From the NCBI GenBank assembly GCA_016795485.1, contig JAEUHM010000053.1:1-43408 (forward strand): a DNA stretch of 43,408 nucleotides, given 5' to 3'. The position numbers and the translations under genes are program-made. The stretch comes from Verrucomicrobiaceae bacterium (lineage in GTDB: Bacteria; Verrucomicrobiota; Verrucomicrobiia; Verrucomicrobiales; Verrucomicrobiaceae). The notes below the pieces were generated by a model. It searched no databases. It was not told where the DNA came from and saw nothing but the letters and a program-made list of their open reading frames with translations. Positions 17,621 through 26,168 of the stretch are shown in pieces; position 1 is the first letter of the stretch, and each line of letters starts with the position of its first letter.

Positions 17621-19108
17621 TTGTATTTGTCTGCTAACATCTTTGGAAGGGCTGCCATTTGCATGGTGGCCCTTTCTTTTTTGGATGGAGTAGCCTTTGC
17701 GGTCGCTACAGAAGTGCGCAATGTTGTGTTAGTTGTTGCGGATGACCTCGGCTATAATGACGTTGGATGCTTTTCCGCATCAAATCGTTCGGCAACTCCT
17801 GAGTTGGACTCAATTGCGGAGAAAGGCGTTCGGTTTACCAACTTCTATGTATCGCAGGCGGTTTGTACCGCTTCCCGGGCCGCATTTTTGACAGGTTGTT
17901 ATGCAAACCGTGTCGGATTGCAAGGTGCTCTCAACCATACGAGTCGCAATGGGATTCATCCAGATGAGTGGCTCCTGCCTGAGATGTTCAAGGAGCGAGG
18001 ATGGAGCACGGCATCGTATGGGAAATGGCACCTTGGCACCATTCAACCGTTTCATCCCATGCGGCATGGGTTCGATGATTTTGCTGGGATCCCGTATTCC
18101 AACGACAACAGCAAGTATCATCCTAGCGTGCCCGGCATGCCGCCGCTGCCATGGTATGACGGTGAGGAGGTGGTCGAGACGGATGTTGATCAGGCTACCT
18201 TTACCAAACGAGTAACTCGGAAGGCGCTTGAGTTCATTGAACTGAACAAGTCTGAGAACTTTTTTTTGTATTTGCCACATATCATGCCTCACGTGCCGAT
18301 TTTTGCCTCTGAGGACTTTAAAGGCACGACCGGGAAGGGGCTTTATGCCGATGTCTTGGCGGAGTTAGATGACTCCGTGGGGCAAGTGAAGCGAAAGCTC
18401 GAGAATGTCGGCCTGCTTGACGAGACGCTGTTCATCTTTTTTTCCGACAACGGTCCTTTTCTGTCCTACGGGGACCACGCTGGAAGTGCCAAGCCATTGC
18501 GTGAAGGCAAGCTAACGACCTTTGACGGTGGCATGAGAGTGCCTTGCATCATGCACTGGCCGAACGTAATCAAGCCGGGGAGAACTGTGGACGAGCCTGT
18601 CACAGCAATGGATTTGCTACCAACTTTGACCGCATTATGCGGTGGAAAGGCGGGCGAACGGAAAATTGATGGCAAAAACATTGCTCATCTACTCAGAGGA
18701 GAGGTGACTGATACGCCAGTGCATGAGGCCATCTACTTCTATTCAGGGACGGAACTTCAGGCAGTGAGGAGTGGAGATTGGAAACTGCATTTCGAGCATC
18801 GTTATCTCACCGTCAATGGCCCACCAGGCAAAGGTGGAAAGCCGGCAAACTTTGAGAATATGAAGCCGGAGAAGATTGAGAAGTCTGGTGTTGATGGAAT
18901 CGCCAGTCGACATGGCTACAAGGTTGAGTTGCTTGAGGAGAGCCTGTTCGATTTGGCATCTGATCCTGCAGAGTCACGCAACGTGCTTAGAGAGCACGTG
19001 GAAGTCGCTGAGCGCCTCAGAAAGCTTGCCCAACGTGCCAGAGATGAGCTTGGAGACTCAATCACTGGAAAACAAGGTAAGGAACTGCGGGCTGTCGGCG
19101 TCTTTTAG
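17621..19108 (+). CDS. Exported formylglycine-dependent sulfatase
   Basis: This 495-residue type I sulfatase has a metal-binding Asp pair (ADDLGYND, 41-42), the modification motif CTASR with Cys82, GKWHLG (134-139) and SDNGP (Asp276, Asn277). Cys82 would be converted to formylglycine by a separate FGE. A signal peptide ends near AFA. The start is uncertain: TTG at 17621 gives a signal peptide with an Arg before the core, while ATG at 17663, with GGAAGGG upstream, gives a shorter one. The enzyme removes sulfate esters, probably from polysaccharides. It lies 11 bp after an unknown membrane protein and 12 bp before the PQQ-type dehydrogenase. It could act with uronic-acid lyases such as the PL8 enzyme at the left edge, but the two are 14 kb apart. 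Confidence 0.92.
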   Translation: MYLSANIFGRAAICMVALSFLDGVAFAVATEVRNVVLVVADDLGYNDVGCFSASNRSATPELDSIAEKGVRFTNFYVSQAVCTASRAAFLTGCYANRVGLQGALNHTSRNGIHPDEWLLPEMFKERGWSTASYGKWHLGTIQPFHPMRHGFDDFAGIPYSNDNSKYHPSVPGMPPLPWYDGEEVVETDVDQATFTKRVTRKALEFIELNKSENFFLYLPHIMPHVPIFASEDFKGTTGKGLYADVLAELDDSVGQVKRKLENVGLLDETLFIFFSDNGPFLSYGDHAGSAKPLREGKLTTFDGGMRVPCIMHWPNVIKPGRTVDEPVTAMDLLPTLTALCGGKAGERKIDGKNIAHLLRGEVTDTPVHEAIYFYSGTELQAVRSGDWKLHFEHRYLTVNGPPGKGGKPANFENMKPEKIEKSGVDGIASRHGYKVELLEESLFDLASDPAESRNVLREHVEVAERLRKLAQRARDELGDSITGKQGKELRAVGVF

Positions 19109-19120
19109 AGCACTCCGCTC

Positions 19121-20308
19121 ATGATTCGTCGAACAGCTCTCTATCTCTCCATCTCTCTTGCGGCAATTGCCCAGGACAAGATCAAACTCACGCCTGCATG
19201 GTCTGGATTGACCCTGGATAAGCCCATTTCGGTTGTGTCGCCTCCAGATGGCAGTGGACGCCTGTTTCTTGTGCAACAGCGGGGATTGGTTCTGATGCTT
19301 CCGAAGGACGAATCCAGCACGCAGGCGAAAGTGTTTCTTGATTTCACCAAGCGCGGAATGGAGGCCAAAAATGGAATGTTTGAGGAGGGGCTTCTCGGCC
19401 TAGCTTTTCATCCGGATTTCAAGACGAACAAAAAGTTTTACATTTGTTACTCTGCTCAGGAGCCCAAACGGTCTGTCTACAGCGAAATGAAGATCAGTGG
19501 TGCGGATCCAGACATGGCTGATGTTTCAACTGAGCGTGTTTTGCTCGAAGTAGAGCAGCCCTATTGGAATCATCACTGTGGCAACTTGCTGTTCGGTCCA
19601 GATGGTATGCTGTATATCCCCATGGGGGATGGCGGTGGAAAGCCTGGGGGTGATCCATTACGCCGTGCGCAGAACCTGTTCACGCTGGGTGGCAAAATGT
19701 TGCGGATTGATGTCAATCGCACTCAGGGTGCACGGCAGTACGGGATCCCAGCAGATAACCCATTTGTTGGGCAAGAAGCGGTTCGGGAAGAGATTTGGGC
19801 GTATGGTTTGCGAAACCCGTGGGGGATTCATTTTGATGAAGATGGCGCTCTTTGGGAAGCTGATGTAGGCCAGGAGATCTGGGAAGAGATCAACTTGATC
19901 GAGAAAGGCGGCAACTACGGATGGAGTTGGAGAGATGGAGCAGGACCTTACAATGCAAGGGAGATGGCTGGCGAAAAGCCTGCTGAAGGCATGAAGTTCA
20001 CTGACCCGATCCATATCTATGACCACACCCAGGGCATTAGTATCACTGGTGGTATCGTGTATCGCGGAGACAAACTCTCAGGATTGAAAGGGGCCTACAT
20101 TTATGGCGATTGGGGGCACGGTAGAGTCTGGGCACTTCGCTATGACAAGAAGGCCAAAAAAGTCATCAGCAATGAGCAGATCCTTGACGCAAAACTTGAT
20201 GCCAAAGGTAAAGGATCGTTCAAGCCCACAGCATTCTGCGAAGATGCAAATAAGGAGATCCTTGGCTTGGATTGGGCGGGCAAGATCTTTCGTCTTGAGG
20301 TCAATTGA
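19121..20308 (+). CDS. PQQ-dependent sugar dehydrogenase (glucose/sorbosone type)
   Basis: This 395-residue protein has a short signal peptide (MIRRTALYLSISLAAIA). Its six-bladed propeller shows the usual family motifs: GLLGLAFHPDF (about 90-100), NHHCGNLLFGPDGMLYIPMG (150-169), YGLRNPWG, DVGQEIWEEIN and NYGWSWRDG. The soluble glucose/sorbosone dehydrogenases bind PQQ and calcium and oxidise sugars in the periplasm, but many relatives have unknown substrates. It lies 12 bp after the sulfatase, so a joint operon for an exported sugar or polysaccharide pathway is likely. It ends 15 bp from the opposing DUF1854 gene. Confidence 0.87.
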   Translation: MIRRTALYLSISLAAIAQDKIKLTPAWSGLTLDKPISVVSPPDGSGRLFLVQQRGLVLMLPKDESSTQAKVFLDFTKRGMEAKNGMFEEGLLGLAFHPDFKTNKKFYICYSAQEPKRSVYSEMKISGADPDMADVSTERVLLEVEQPYWNHHCGNLLFGPDGMLYIPMGDGGGKPGGDPLRRAQNLFTLGGKMLRIDVNRTQGARQYGIPADNPFVGQEAVREEIWAYGLRNPWGIHFDEDGALWEADVGQEIWEEINLIEKGGNYGWSWRDGAGPYNAREMAGEKPAEGMKFTDPIHIYDHTQGISITGGIVYRGDKLSGLKGAYIYGDWGHGRVWALRYDKKAKKVISNEQILDAKLDAKGKGSFKPTAFCEDANKEILGLDWAGKIFRLEVN

Positions 20309-20323
20309 GGGTGCTCGGATTGA

Positions 20324-20884
20324 CTACCAGTAGACGTGCGTTTTGAACATCCGCTTCTCTTTGTTGGACAATTGATCGATGTCCGGAATGAGATAGCGGT
20401 TGTTCAGAGAATCGAGTAGCACTTTGCCGCTGTTTCCCCAGTCCTCTGCTCGGTCTTGGCGCCAGGGCATGACAAACTCTTCAAGCCCACGTTGGGTGAT
20501 CACTTTGAAGAAGAGTTGTCCGTAATGTTGCTGAACGGAGATGATCTGGCGAATCTCTTGTTCATGATAATGCCTCACTAGGCGCTCGTGGATCAGTTCT
20601 TGTTGTTGGCGACTGAGGTCATCCAGATGCTCAATGATGCCGATTTCGCATTCTTTGTCCGATCCATCAATGTATCGAAGAGAAATGAACTCCCGGGGAT
20701 GGCTGATGGGAAAAAGCAAAACCGCGCTGACACCCATGTAGGTTTTATTGTCGGAGACTACGTGGCACTCGAGCAGTTGCTTCTCTTTTTCGTGACGCCG
20801 AATCTTAAACTCATCAGGCGCTAACCGCCGCGCGGCGGTGGCAGAGAGATGAGAGGAATCGGCAGATAGGCTCTTGTGGTTCAT
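20324..20884 (-). CDS. DUF1854 family protein
   Basis: The 186-residue protein fits DUF1854 in its pattern of short motifs: MGVSAVLLFPISHPREFISL, IEHLDDLS, GQLFFKVITQRGLEEF, LLDSLNNRYLIPDIDQL and the VYW end. The start at 20884 was chosen because its ATG overlaps the TGA of the MFS gene as ATGA; a longer start would run far into that gene. Some family members are annotated next to cyanophycin genes, but none are here. The function is unknown; it is soluble with no signal peptide. Translational coupling ties it to the upstream transporter. Confidence 0.75.
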   Translation of the reverse strand: MNHKSLSADSSHLSATAARRLAPDEFKIRRHEKEKQLLECHVVSDNKTYMGVSAVLLFPISHPREFISLRYIDGSDKECEIGIIEHLDDLSRQQQELIHERLVRHYHEQEIRQIISVQQHYGQLFFKVITQRGLEEFVMPWRQDRAEDWGNSGKVLLDSLNNRYLIPDIDQLSNKEKRMFKTHVYW

Positions 20885-22077
20885 TCGTTTCCAACAGTCA
20901 TTCTGGACCTTCCTTTGTAGCAAATTGCGAACCAAACAAACGTAACAGCGATGACTGCTGCCAATCCGAGCCAGTAGCGAGGCCACTCCGTTACGCCGTC
21001 AACTTGGCACACGGCTCTCCACCACCCGCACAGGAGATACCCCGTAAGGTTACCGAGGCCGGAGATCATAAGAGAAAGAAGAGCCTGGGCACGAGCTCTC
21101 ATTTCGGATGGGATTCGCTGCTCGACGTAAATCTGAGCGGTCATGAAGAACAAAATGAAGCAGGCACCGTGAAGGGCGATTCCTGCCGTTGATGCCCACA
21201 CCGTGTTGAGTGAAAAGAGAACGTAGCGAGCAAGTCCGAAAGCAATCCCTGCGAGGAAGAGAGTCTTTAGGCGGCAGAGGTTCAATATAGCCGCCAAGCC
21301 AAATAGCCCAACTACCTCAAGCACCTGACCTATGCTCATCACGGCTGATCTGGCTTCGACACCAAGATCCTTCAGATGAAGAGGCGTGTGCATATAGAAG
21401 ATCGCAAGGGGTACATTGAACAGAGCCGCGCCAAGGAACACCACGCGATGATCGGGATTCTTCAGAAGGGTCCATGCCTCAAGGCCAAATAGTTCCTTCC
21501 AGCCCTTGTGCTCTCTGGCAAGAGGAGGCTGCGGCTTCAGCACATGTGAATAGCTAACGGCCGCCAGCCAAAAGATCGCAGCCAAGAAGCCTGAAGTTGT
21601 CGTATCCTCGACTTTCAGAATGCTGATCACGATTCCGCCTACCATCCAGCCAATCGTAGCCCACATCCTAACAGGACCGAACTCATTGCGGGCGTTGGCC
21701 AGACGCGACATGACTAAACTGGTGGCTAAGCCGAACGATGGCACAGACCACAACGCATGCATTTGAGCCAATCCCAATACGACTGACCAATGCTGCTTGC
21801 TCTCAATCGCCCAAAACAAGAGGGCTAAAAAAACCGCTGCACCGCAACCTATCCATCGGAGAACCCGCTCTGATGAGTACCGCAGATCGGCAAGGGCACC
21901 TACAATGAGAGGCGAGATAATCGCAGCGATGCCGTTTGCCGCCCAAGCATAGCGGACAATGCTTTCATAGCCGTGAGCGGCCAGCACTGAACTGAAATTG
22001 AACGTCCAAAGCCCCAGCGATAACGCTATGATGAAGTAAAGCACGGCGAGCTGAACGCGCTCTGCCTTTGGGGTCAT
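20881..22077 (-). CDS. MFS transporter of the nucleoside:H+ symporter type
   Basis: This 398-residue integral membrane protein has about 12 hydrophobic segments. Features resembling the NupG/Nuc_H_symport branch are FGPVRMWATIGWMVGG in the middle, a long loop between the halves, and FFMTAQIYVEQRIPSEMRARAQALLSL near the end. The ATG at 22077 (MTPKAERVQ) was preferred over a GTG nine bases upstream. It would import nucleosides or related small solutes with protons. It follows the S1/P1 nuclease gene by 63 bp on the same strand, so uptake of nucleic-acid breakdown products is a sensible guess. Its stop overlaps the DUF1854 start. Confidence 0.8.
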   Translation of the reverse strand: MTPKAERVQLAVLYFIIALSLGLWTFNFSSVLAAHGYESIVRYAWAANGIAAIISPLIVGALADLRYSSERVLRWIGCGAAVFLALLFWAIESKQHWSVVLGLAQMHALWSVPSFGLATSLVMSRLANARNEFGPVRMWATIGWMVGGIVISILKVEDTTTSGFLAAIFWLAAVSYSHVLKPQPPLAREHKGWKELFGLEAWTLLKNPDHRVVFLGAALFNVPLAIFYMHTPLHLKDLGVEARSAVMSIGQVLEVVGLFGLAAILNLCRLKTLFLAGIAFGLARYVLFSLNTVWASTAGIALHGACFILFFMTAQIYVEQRIPSEMRARAQALLSLMISGLGNLTGYLLCGWWRAVCQVDGVTEWPRYWLGLAAVIAVTFVWFAICYKGRSRMTVGNE

Positions 22078-22140
22078 TGGGGGCACAATCAGAATCGTGT
22101 CTGCTCCATGTTAAGCCGCAAGAGAAATCCTGTGACAGGC

Positions 22141-23112
22141 TCACTTGAAAAGCCCATTCAACAAGAAAGCCAATCGCATCGCTGCTTTCGTAAGTTGGTC
22201 AGCCGCCACCTTTTTGGAGTAGTCGTCATAGCCCGGAGGAAGGGTGACTTCGATTCGGCCGATTGGCCCAAGTCCCTTGCCATCAACGGGAGGAGAGCAG
22301 CGACCAAACTTGAGCCCTTCGTAAGCTTTGGCGGCGATCTGCACTGACTCTGAAGCCCATTGTGCAGGCCAAGTGTCGGGTTGACCCTCTGTGGTGGCTT
22401 TGACGGTGGGAGCCAGCTTTTGAAGGTGGTGGGCTAGTCCGCCAACTGGTGCCACCCGGTAGACTGCGTCCGAATCCCAGTAGGCGTGCAGTTGGTCATA
22501 CTTCTCTGGACCGAAGAACAGCAGATTGCCGCCTTGGTCTCCACACTTTTGATCTGCGAGAATCTTGCACTTCGATGGCTCCGTGCAGAGTAATGGCTGA
22601 CTTTTGTCTGAGATGTCAAAGAACCCAGCTGAGCAGTGCAAGGGCTGGTGAATATCTCCCACAAGGTGTACTAGGACACGCAGAGCTGCTTTCTGTGCCA
22701 TTGCATTGGACTTGCCGGCCAAGACGTCATTTGCGACACGGATCTGAGTCACGATGTTGTCGATGCCGTGAAACTCCGGAGCGGAATCATAGCTTTTGGC
22801 AGCAAGGGGAAGATTCACGTAGTGCCAGGTAGCGTTGTATTTGAACTGTTGATTGAAAGCAATCGCCTCTGCATCTGTCTCAAGCGGGCCACCTTTGCCC
22901 TTGCCCACGTCCCTCACCAAGTCCAGCCATACCGACGTGAGTTCTAGCTTATCGTTGGCTAGTATTGAGTCGACACGGGTCTTTGCAGCAGGAGTGAGTC
23001 GCTGTTGTGCCACTTCCCAGATGGCTTTGTGACCATCCTCGCCCCATCCAAAAGCTTGGCTAGCGGTTAGGCTAATTGCGGTAGCAACCAACAGTGTATC
23101 CATGGTCTTCAT
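22141..23112 (-). CDS. Secreted S1/P1-type zinc nuclease
   Basis: This 323-residue protein has a signal peptide that should be cut right before Trp23, giving the N-terminal Trp that ligates zinc in this family (WGEDGH, His28). Further metal-site residues are His97 (TWHYV), His149, Asp153, His155 and His159 in VHLVGDIHQPLH, and HAYWDSD (His209, Asp213). QGGN at 193-196 is also conserved. S1/P1 enzymes cut single-stranded DNA and RNA and can remove 3' phosphates. The start overlaps the stop of the aldolase gene as ATGA. Next downstream is a nucleoside-symporter-like gene, which together suggest nucleic-acid scavenging outside the cell. Confidence 0.93.
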   Translation of the reverse strand: MKTMDTLLVATAISLTASQAFGWGEDGHKAIWEVAQQRLTPAAKTRVDSILANDKLELTSVWLDLVRDVGKGKGGPLETDAEAIAFNQQFKYNATWHYVNLPLAAKSYDSAPEFHGIDNIVTQIRVANDVLAGKSNAMAQKAALRVLVHLVGDIHQPLHCSAGFFDISDKSQPLLCTEPSKCKILADQKCGDQGGNLLFFGPEKYDQLHAYWDSDAVYRVAPVGGLAHHLQKLAPTVKATTEGQPDTWPAQWASESVQIAAKAYEGLKFGRCSPPVDGKGLGPIGRIEVTLPPGYDDYSKKVAADQLTKAAMRLAFLLNGLFK

Positions 23113-23777
23113 GTTTTTTCAGTAAGGGTGGAGTCGACAATTGCTCGGGCTTCACTTGCTAAACGTTCGATAGCGTCCCATCGCTCGCTCTCGATCAACG
23201 TCTGAGGTGCCAGCCATGAGCCGCCTAGCGCATGAACACTGGTTTCTTGCAGATAGTCTGCGGCATTGTGTGGACCTACTCCACCCAGGGGAATGAAGCG
23301 CACACCCAGATGTGCAAACGGAGCTGCTACCGCACGTAGATAGGGTAGCCCACCGCTTGGTTCGGCTGGGAAAAACTTGAGGAGGCGACAGTCGAACTCC
23401 AGAGCCGCCTCAATGTCTGAAGGCGTGCAAACGCCTGGTGCAAATGGCAATCCCACTTCACGTGCTGCCTGTATGACTCTTGGATTGGTGCCTGGCGAAA
23501 CGCCAAAATGAGCTCCAGCGGCCAATGCCTCGTCAACTTGCACTGGGGACAAGATGGTGCCCACGCCCACAGTCATTTCTGGCACCTCTCCCCGGATGCG
23601 CCTCACGCACTCAATCGCGGCTTGGGTCCGCAGTGTCAGTTCCACGCAGTTGACGCCGCCTTTTACGAGGGCGCGTGCCACAGGCACGGCGCTATCTGGG
23701 TCCTTGAGGATCATCACGGCTACCACACCGGATGAGCGGAGAGTTTTGAGGAGTGCTGGGTTGAATAGATGCGTCAT
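23109..23777 (-). CDS. eda: KDPG/KHG aldolase
   Basis: This 222-residue class I aldolase has Glu46 in VELTLRT, GVGTIL, SPGTNP and the Schiff-base Lys134 in LLKFFPAE, followed by PLGGVGPHN. It should split 2-keto-3-deoxy-6-phosphogluconate (or 4-hydroxy-2-oxoglutarate) to pyruvate and an aldehyde in the cytoplasm. ATG at 23777 lies 11 bp after the upstream stop. A TTG at 23792 overlapping that stop as TTGA is an alternative that adds five residues. It is embedded in the minus-strand run of hydrolase genes and coupled to the nuclease gene by ATGA overlap. No Entner-Doudoroff dehydratase gene lies in the window. Confidence 0.93.
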   Translation of the reverse strand: MTHLFNPALLKTLRSSGVVAVMILKDPDSAVPVARALVKGGVNCVELTLRTQAAIECVRRIRGEVPEMTVGVGTILSPVQVDEALAAGAHFGVSPGTNPRVIQAAREVGLPFAPGVCTPSDIEAALEFDCRLLKFFPAEPSGGLPYLRAVAAPFAHLGVRFIPLGGVGPHNAADYLQETSVHALGGSWLAPQTLIESERWDAIERLASEARAIVDSTLTEKT

Positions 23778-23788
23778 GAATCGAGGGC

Positions 23789-26047
23789 TCAATAGAGCAG
23801 AAATGGCTTCCGCCGCTCAAGAAATACCTTTGAGTCTTCATCCCATCGCCTTTCGGTCTCTTCCCATAGCGAGGTCGTGCGAATACTCTCGATGGCTGCA
23901 TCATCACTCATGAGACGGTTGAACTTAGTGAGGTCGAACTTGCTGCCGTAGAGACGCCTGAGCACACATCCAATGGCTAACCCGGTTTTCAGCGGCTCAA
24001 ACTCCCCTCGTTCGGTGATTAGCACCCGAACTCCACCACAGGACTCGCCACTGAACAGACTGGTCGAAGGTGTGAAGCGTTCGGCGATGAATCGGACGCC
24101 CGGCAGAGCCAAGCGATTCAGTTCCCATGCGAGTTTGCGATCGTTGACATAGGGTGCCCCTAGAATCTCAAAGGGTGTGTTGGTGCCCCGACCCACGCTG
24201 ATGACGAACTCGAGCAATCCGATGCCTGGATATAGGGTTGCTGCAGTGAGAGACCGCATATTGGGCGATGGATTTTGCCAAGGGAGGCCGGTTGCATCAA
24301 ACCAGTCTTGTCTCCTCCAACCTTCACATCGTACGACATCCAAATTGAGCGTCCACTTTTCCTCAGCGACAAACATCTTTGCCAGTTCGCCCGCTGTCAT
24401 TCCGTGTCGTATCGGAATGTTGTGGCAAGCAGTGAAATCGAGTTTTTCGGGGTTGGTTGGGCCCTCTACGGTGAGTCCACCCAAAGGGTTGACTCGATCT
24501 AGGACGACAAACATTTTGCCAGCTTTTGCCGCAGCATTCATGCAGGCTTTCATGGTGGCAATATAAGTGTAGAAGCGGGTGCCAATGTCTTGAATGTCGA
24601 AAACAAAGGCGTCAAGTTGCGCTAGTTGCTTGTCGGAGGGATGACGGCGCTCTCCGTAAAGACTGAAGATCGGCAAACCGGTGCGTTTGTCATGCTCGTC
24701 GTTGATCTTCTCTTGGTCTAGAGCGCCGCGAATGCCGTGCTCTGGGCTGAACAATGCCACGAGGTTGACGCCTGGGCAGGCCTGGAGCACGTCGATCGTC
24801 GCTTTGCGATCCATCGCGATACCTGTTTGGTTGGTAATCAATCCCACCCGTTTGCCTCTGAGGCGTGGCAGTCCATCCCTTGCTACGACGTCCACCCCAT
24901 TGAGAACGGAAGGAGGTTCCGGCGTCTGGGTAACGCCAGCAGATTCAGCGACGAGTGTTCCGACGATCTCGCCGAGACTGCGAACTTCACCTTGGCCGTC
25001 GGCGTGCAACCGGGAGGAAAGCATAACGTAAAAAGTTCCAGAACCGGGATCTGCCCACAGAGCAGTGCCGGTCCATCCAGTGTGGCCGAATCCTCCAATT
25101 GGAAACACCTTTCCACGCTGTCGTGTGTAGTTGGAGTCGATGTCCCACCCAAAGCCTCTGCGCTCAGCAATGGGCGCGGTGATTTGATCGCTTGTCATGA
25201 GGGCCACGGTCTTTGGAGAAAGGATGCCACCTCCGCCTGACAGAAGCGCGCGGACGAACTTTGCCACGTCCTCAGCAGAAGTGAAGAGCCCGGCATGGCC
25301 CGCAATACCTCCCATCCGGCGTGCGGTCGGATCGTGAACGATGCCGTGAAGCATTTGTCCATTTTCATCGCTCTCCGTGGGCACCAATCGATTCTTTAGG
25401 GTGCTGTCAGGCTTAAAGCTCGTCGATTTCATTCCTAGCGGCTTGTAAATCCAATCGCTTGCGCATTCGTTCAGGGGTTTGCCGCCCTTTCGCTTCACAA
25501 TCTCTCCGAGAAGAATAAAGTTCACATCGCTGTAGCGAAATAGTTTGTTGGCCGCAGGTGATGGCTTACACGAAAGTGCACGTCTGATGCCTTCATCGTA
25601 ACCTGTCCAAGCAGGGGTTTTTGAGATGCCGGGAGGAAGACCTGAGGTATGAGTAAGCAGATGACGAACAGTGATGGATTCCCTGCCGTCACCAATAAAC
25701 TCAGGCAAGTGAACGCTCACTTTGTCATCCGGCGAGAGCTTACCGTCATCGACGAGCTTCATGATGCATGGAGCAGTAGCGAGTACCTTTGTGAGGGAGG
25801 CTGCATCAAAAATGGCATCTTCCCGCATTGGTAGTCTCTTTGGAACGAGAGCCGAGTCGCCTAACACTAGCTTGTGAATAGTGCCCTTGGTCTCCATCCA
25901 GACTACCGCGCCAGGAGTGTCGCCGCGAGCGATGTAGGATGCTATGGACTGGTCAAGTTCTCTCAGTTTTGGTTCTGAGAAAGCGCCTGCCACAACGACA
26001 GGCTCAGAAGACAGACATAACAGAAGTGAAACAAGCAGGACCCGCAT
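23789..26047 (-). CDS. Serine hydrolase (class C beta-lactamase-like) fused to NamZ/DUF1343 exo-muramidase
   Basis: This 752-residue exported fusion has a signal peptide in the first 20 or so residues. Residues about 28-370 are a penicillin-binding-protein-like serine hydrolase with SLTK (Ser84, Lys87), YSDVN (Tyr172, Asn176) and HTG (His322). Residues about 383-752 match DUF1343, the NamZ exo-beta-N-acetylmuramidase family, with GLITNQTG, FSPEHGIRG, DIQDIGTRFYTY, LDRVNPLGG, EGP, QNPSPNM and YPG.GLLEF. NamZ releases terminal MurNAc from peptidoglycan fragments; the serine hydrolase half might trim peptides or esters. ATG at 26047 was preferred over GTG at 26053. The gene heads a chain of closely spaced genes (aldolase, then nuclease). 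Both active sites look intact. Confidence 0.9.
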   Translation of the reverse strand: MRVLLVSLLLCLSSEPVVVAGAFSEPKLRELDQSIASYIARGDTPGAVVWMETKGTIHKLVLGDSALVPKRLPMREDAIFDAASLTKVLATAPCIMKLVDDGKLSPDDKVSVHLPEFIGDGRESITVRHLLTHTSGLPPGISKTPAWTGYDEGIRRALSCKPSPAANKLFRYSDVNFILLGEIVKRKGGKPLNECASDWIYKPLGMKSTSFKPDSTLKNRLVPTESDENGQMLHGIVHDPTARRMGGIAGHAGLFTSAEDVAKFVRALLSGGGGILSPKTVALMTSDQITAPIAERRGFGWDIDSNYTRQRGKVFPIGGFGHTGWTGTALWADPGSGTFYVMLSSRLHADGQGEVRSLGEIVGTLVAESAGVTQTPEPPSVLNGVDVVARDGLPRLRGKRVGLITNQTGIAMDRKATIDVLQACPGVNLVALFSPEHGIRGALDQEKINDEHDKRTGLPIFSLYGERRHPSDKQLAQLDAFVFDIQDIGTRFYTYIATMKACMNAAAKAGKMFVVLDRVNPLGGLTVEGPTNPEKLDFTACHNIPIRHGMTAGELAKMFVAEEKWTLNLDVVRCEGWRRQDWFDATGLPWQNPSPNMRSLTAATLYPGIGLLEFVISVGRGTNTPFEILGAPYVNDRKLAWELNRLALPGVRFIAERFTPSTSLFSGESCGGVRVLITERGEFEPLKTGLAIGCVLRRLYGSKFDLTKFNRLMSDDAAIESIRTTSLWEETERRWDEDSKVFLERRKPFLLY

Positions 26048-26168
26048 AATCACAGCTTGATGCTTTCCATGCTTTGCATCAAGCCTAGTTCGCTATGATT
26101 CGAGAGCATCGGAGGTGAATCGCTGCTCTGGTGCGGGAAAACAGGTCTCTGAATCGGATGTGGAGCGG

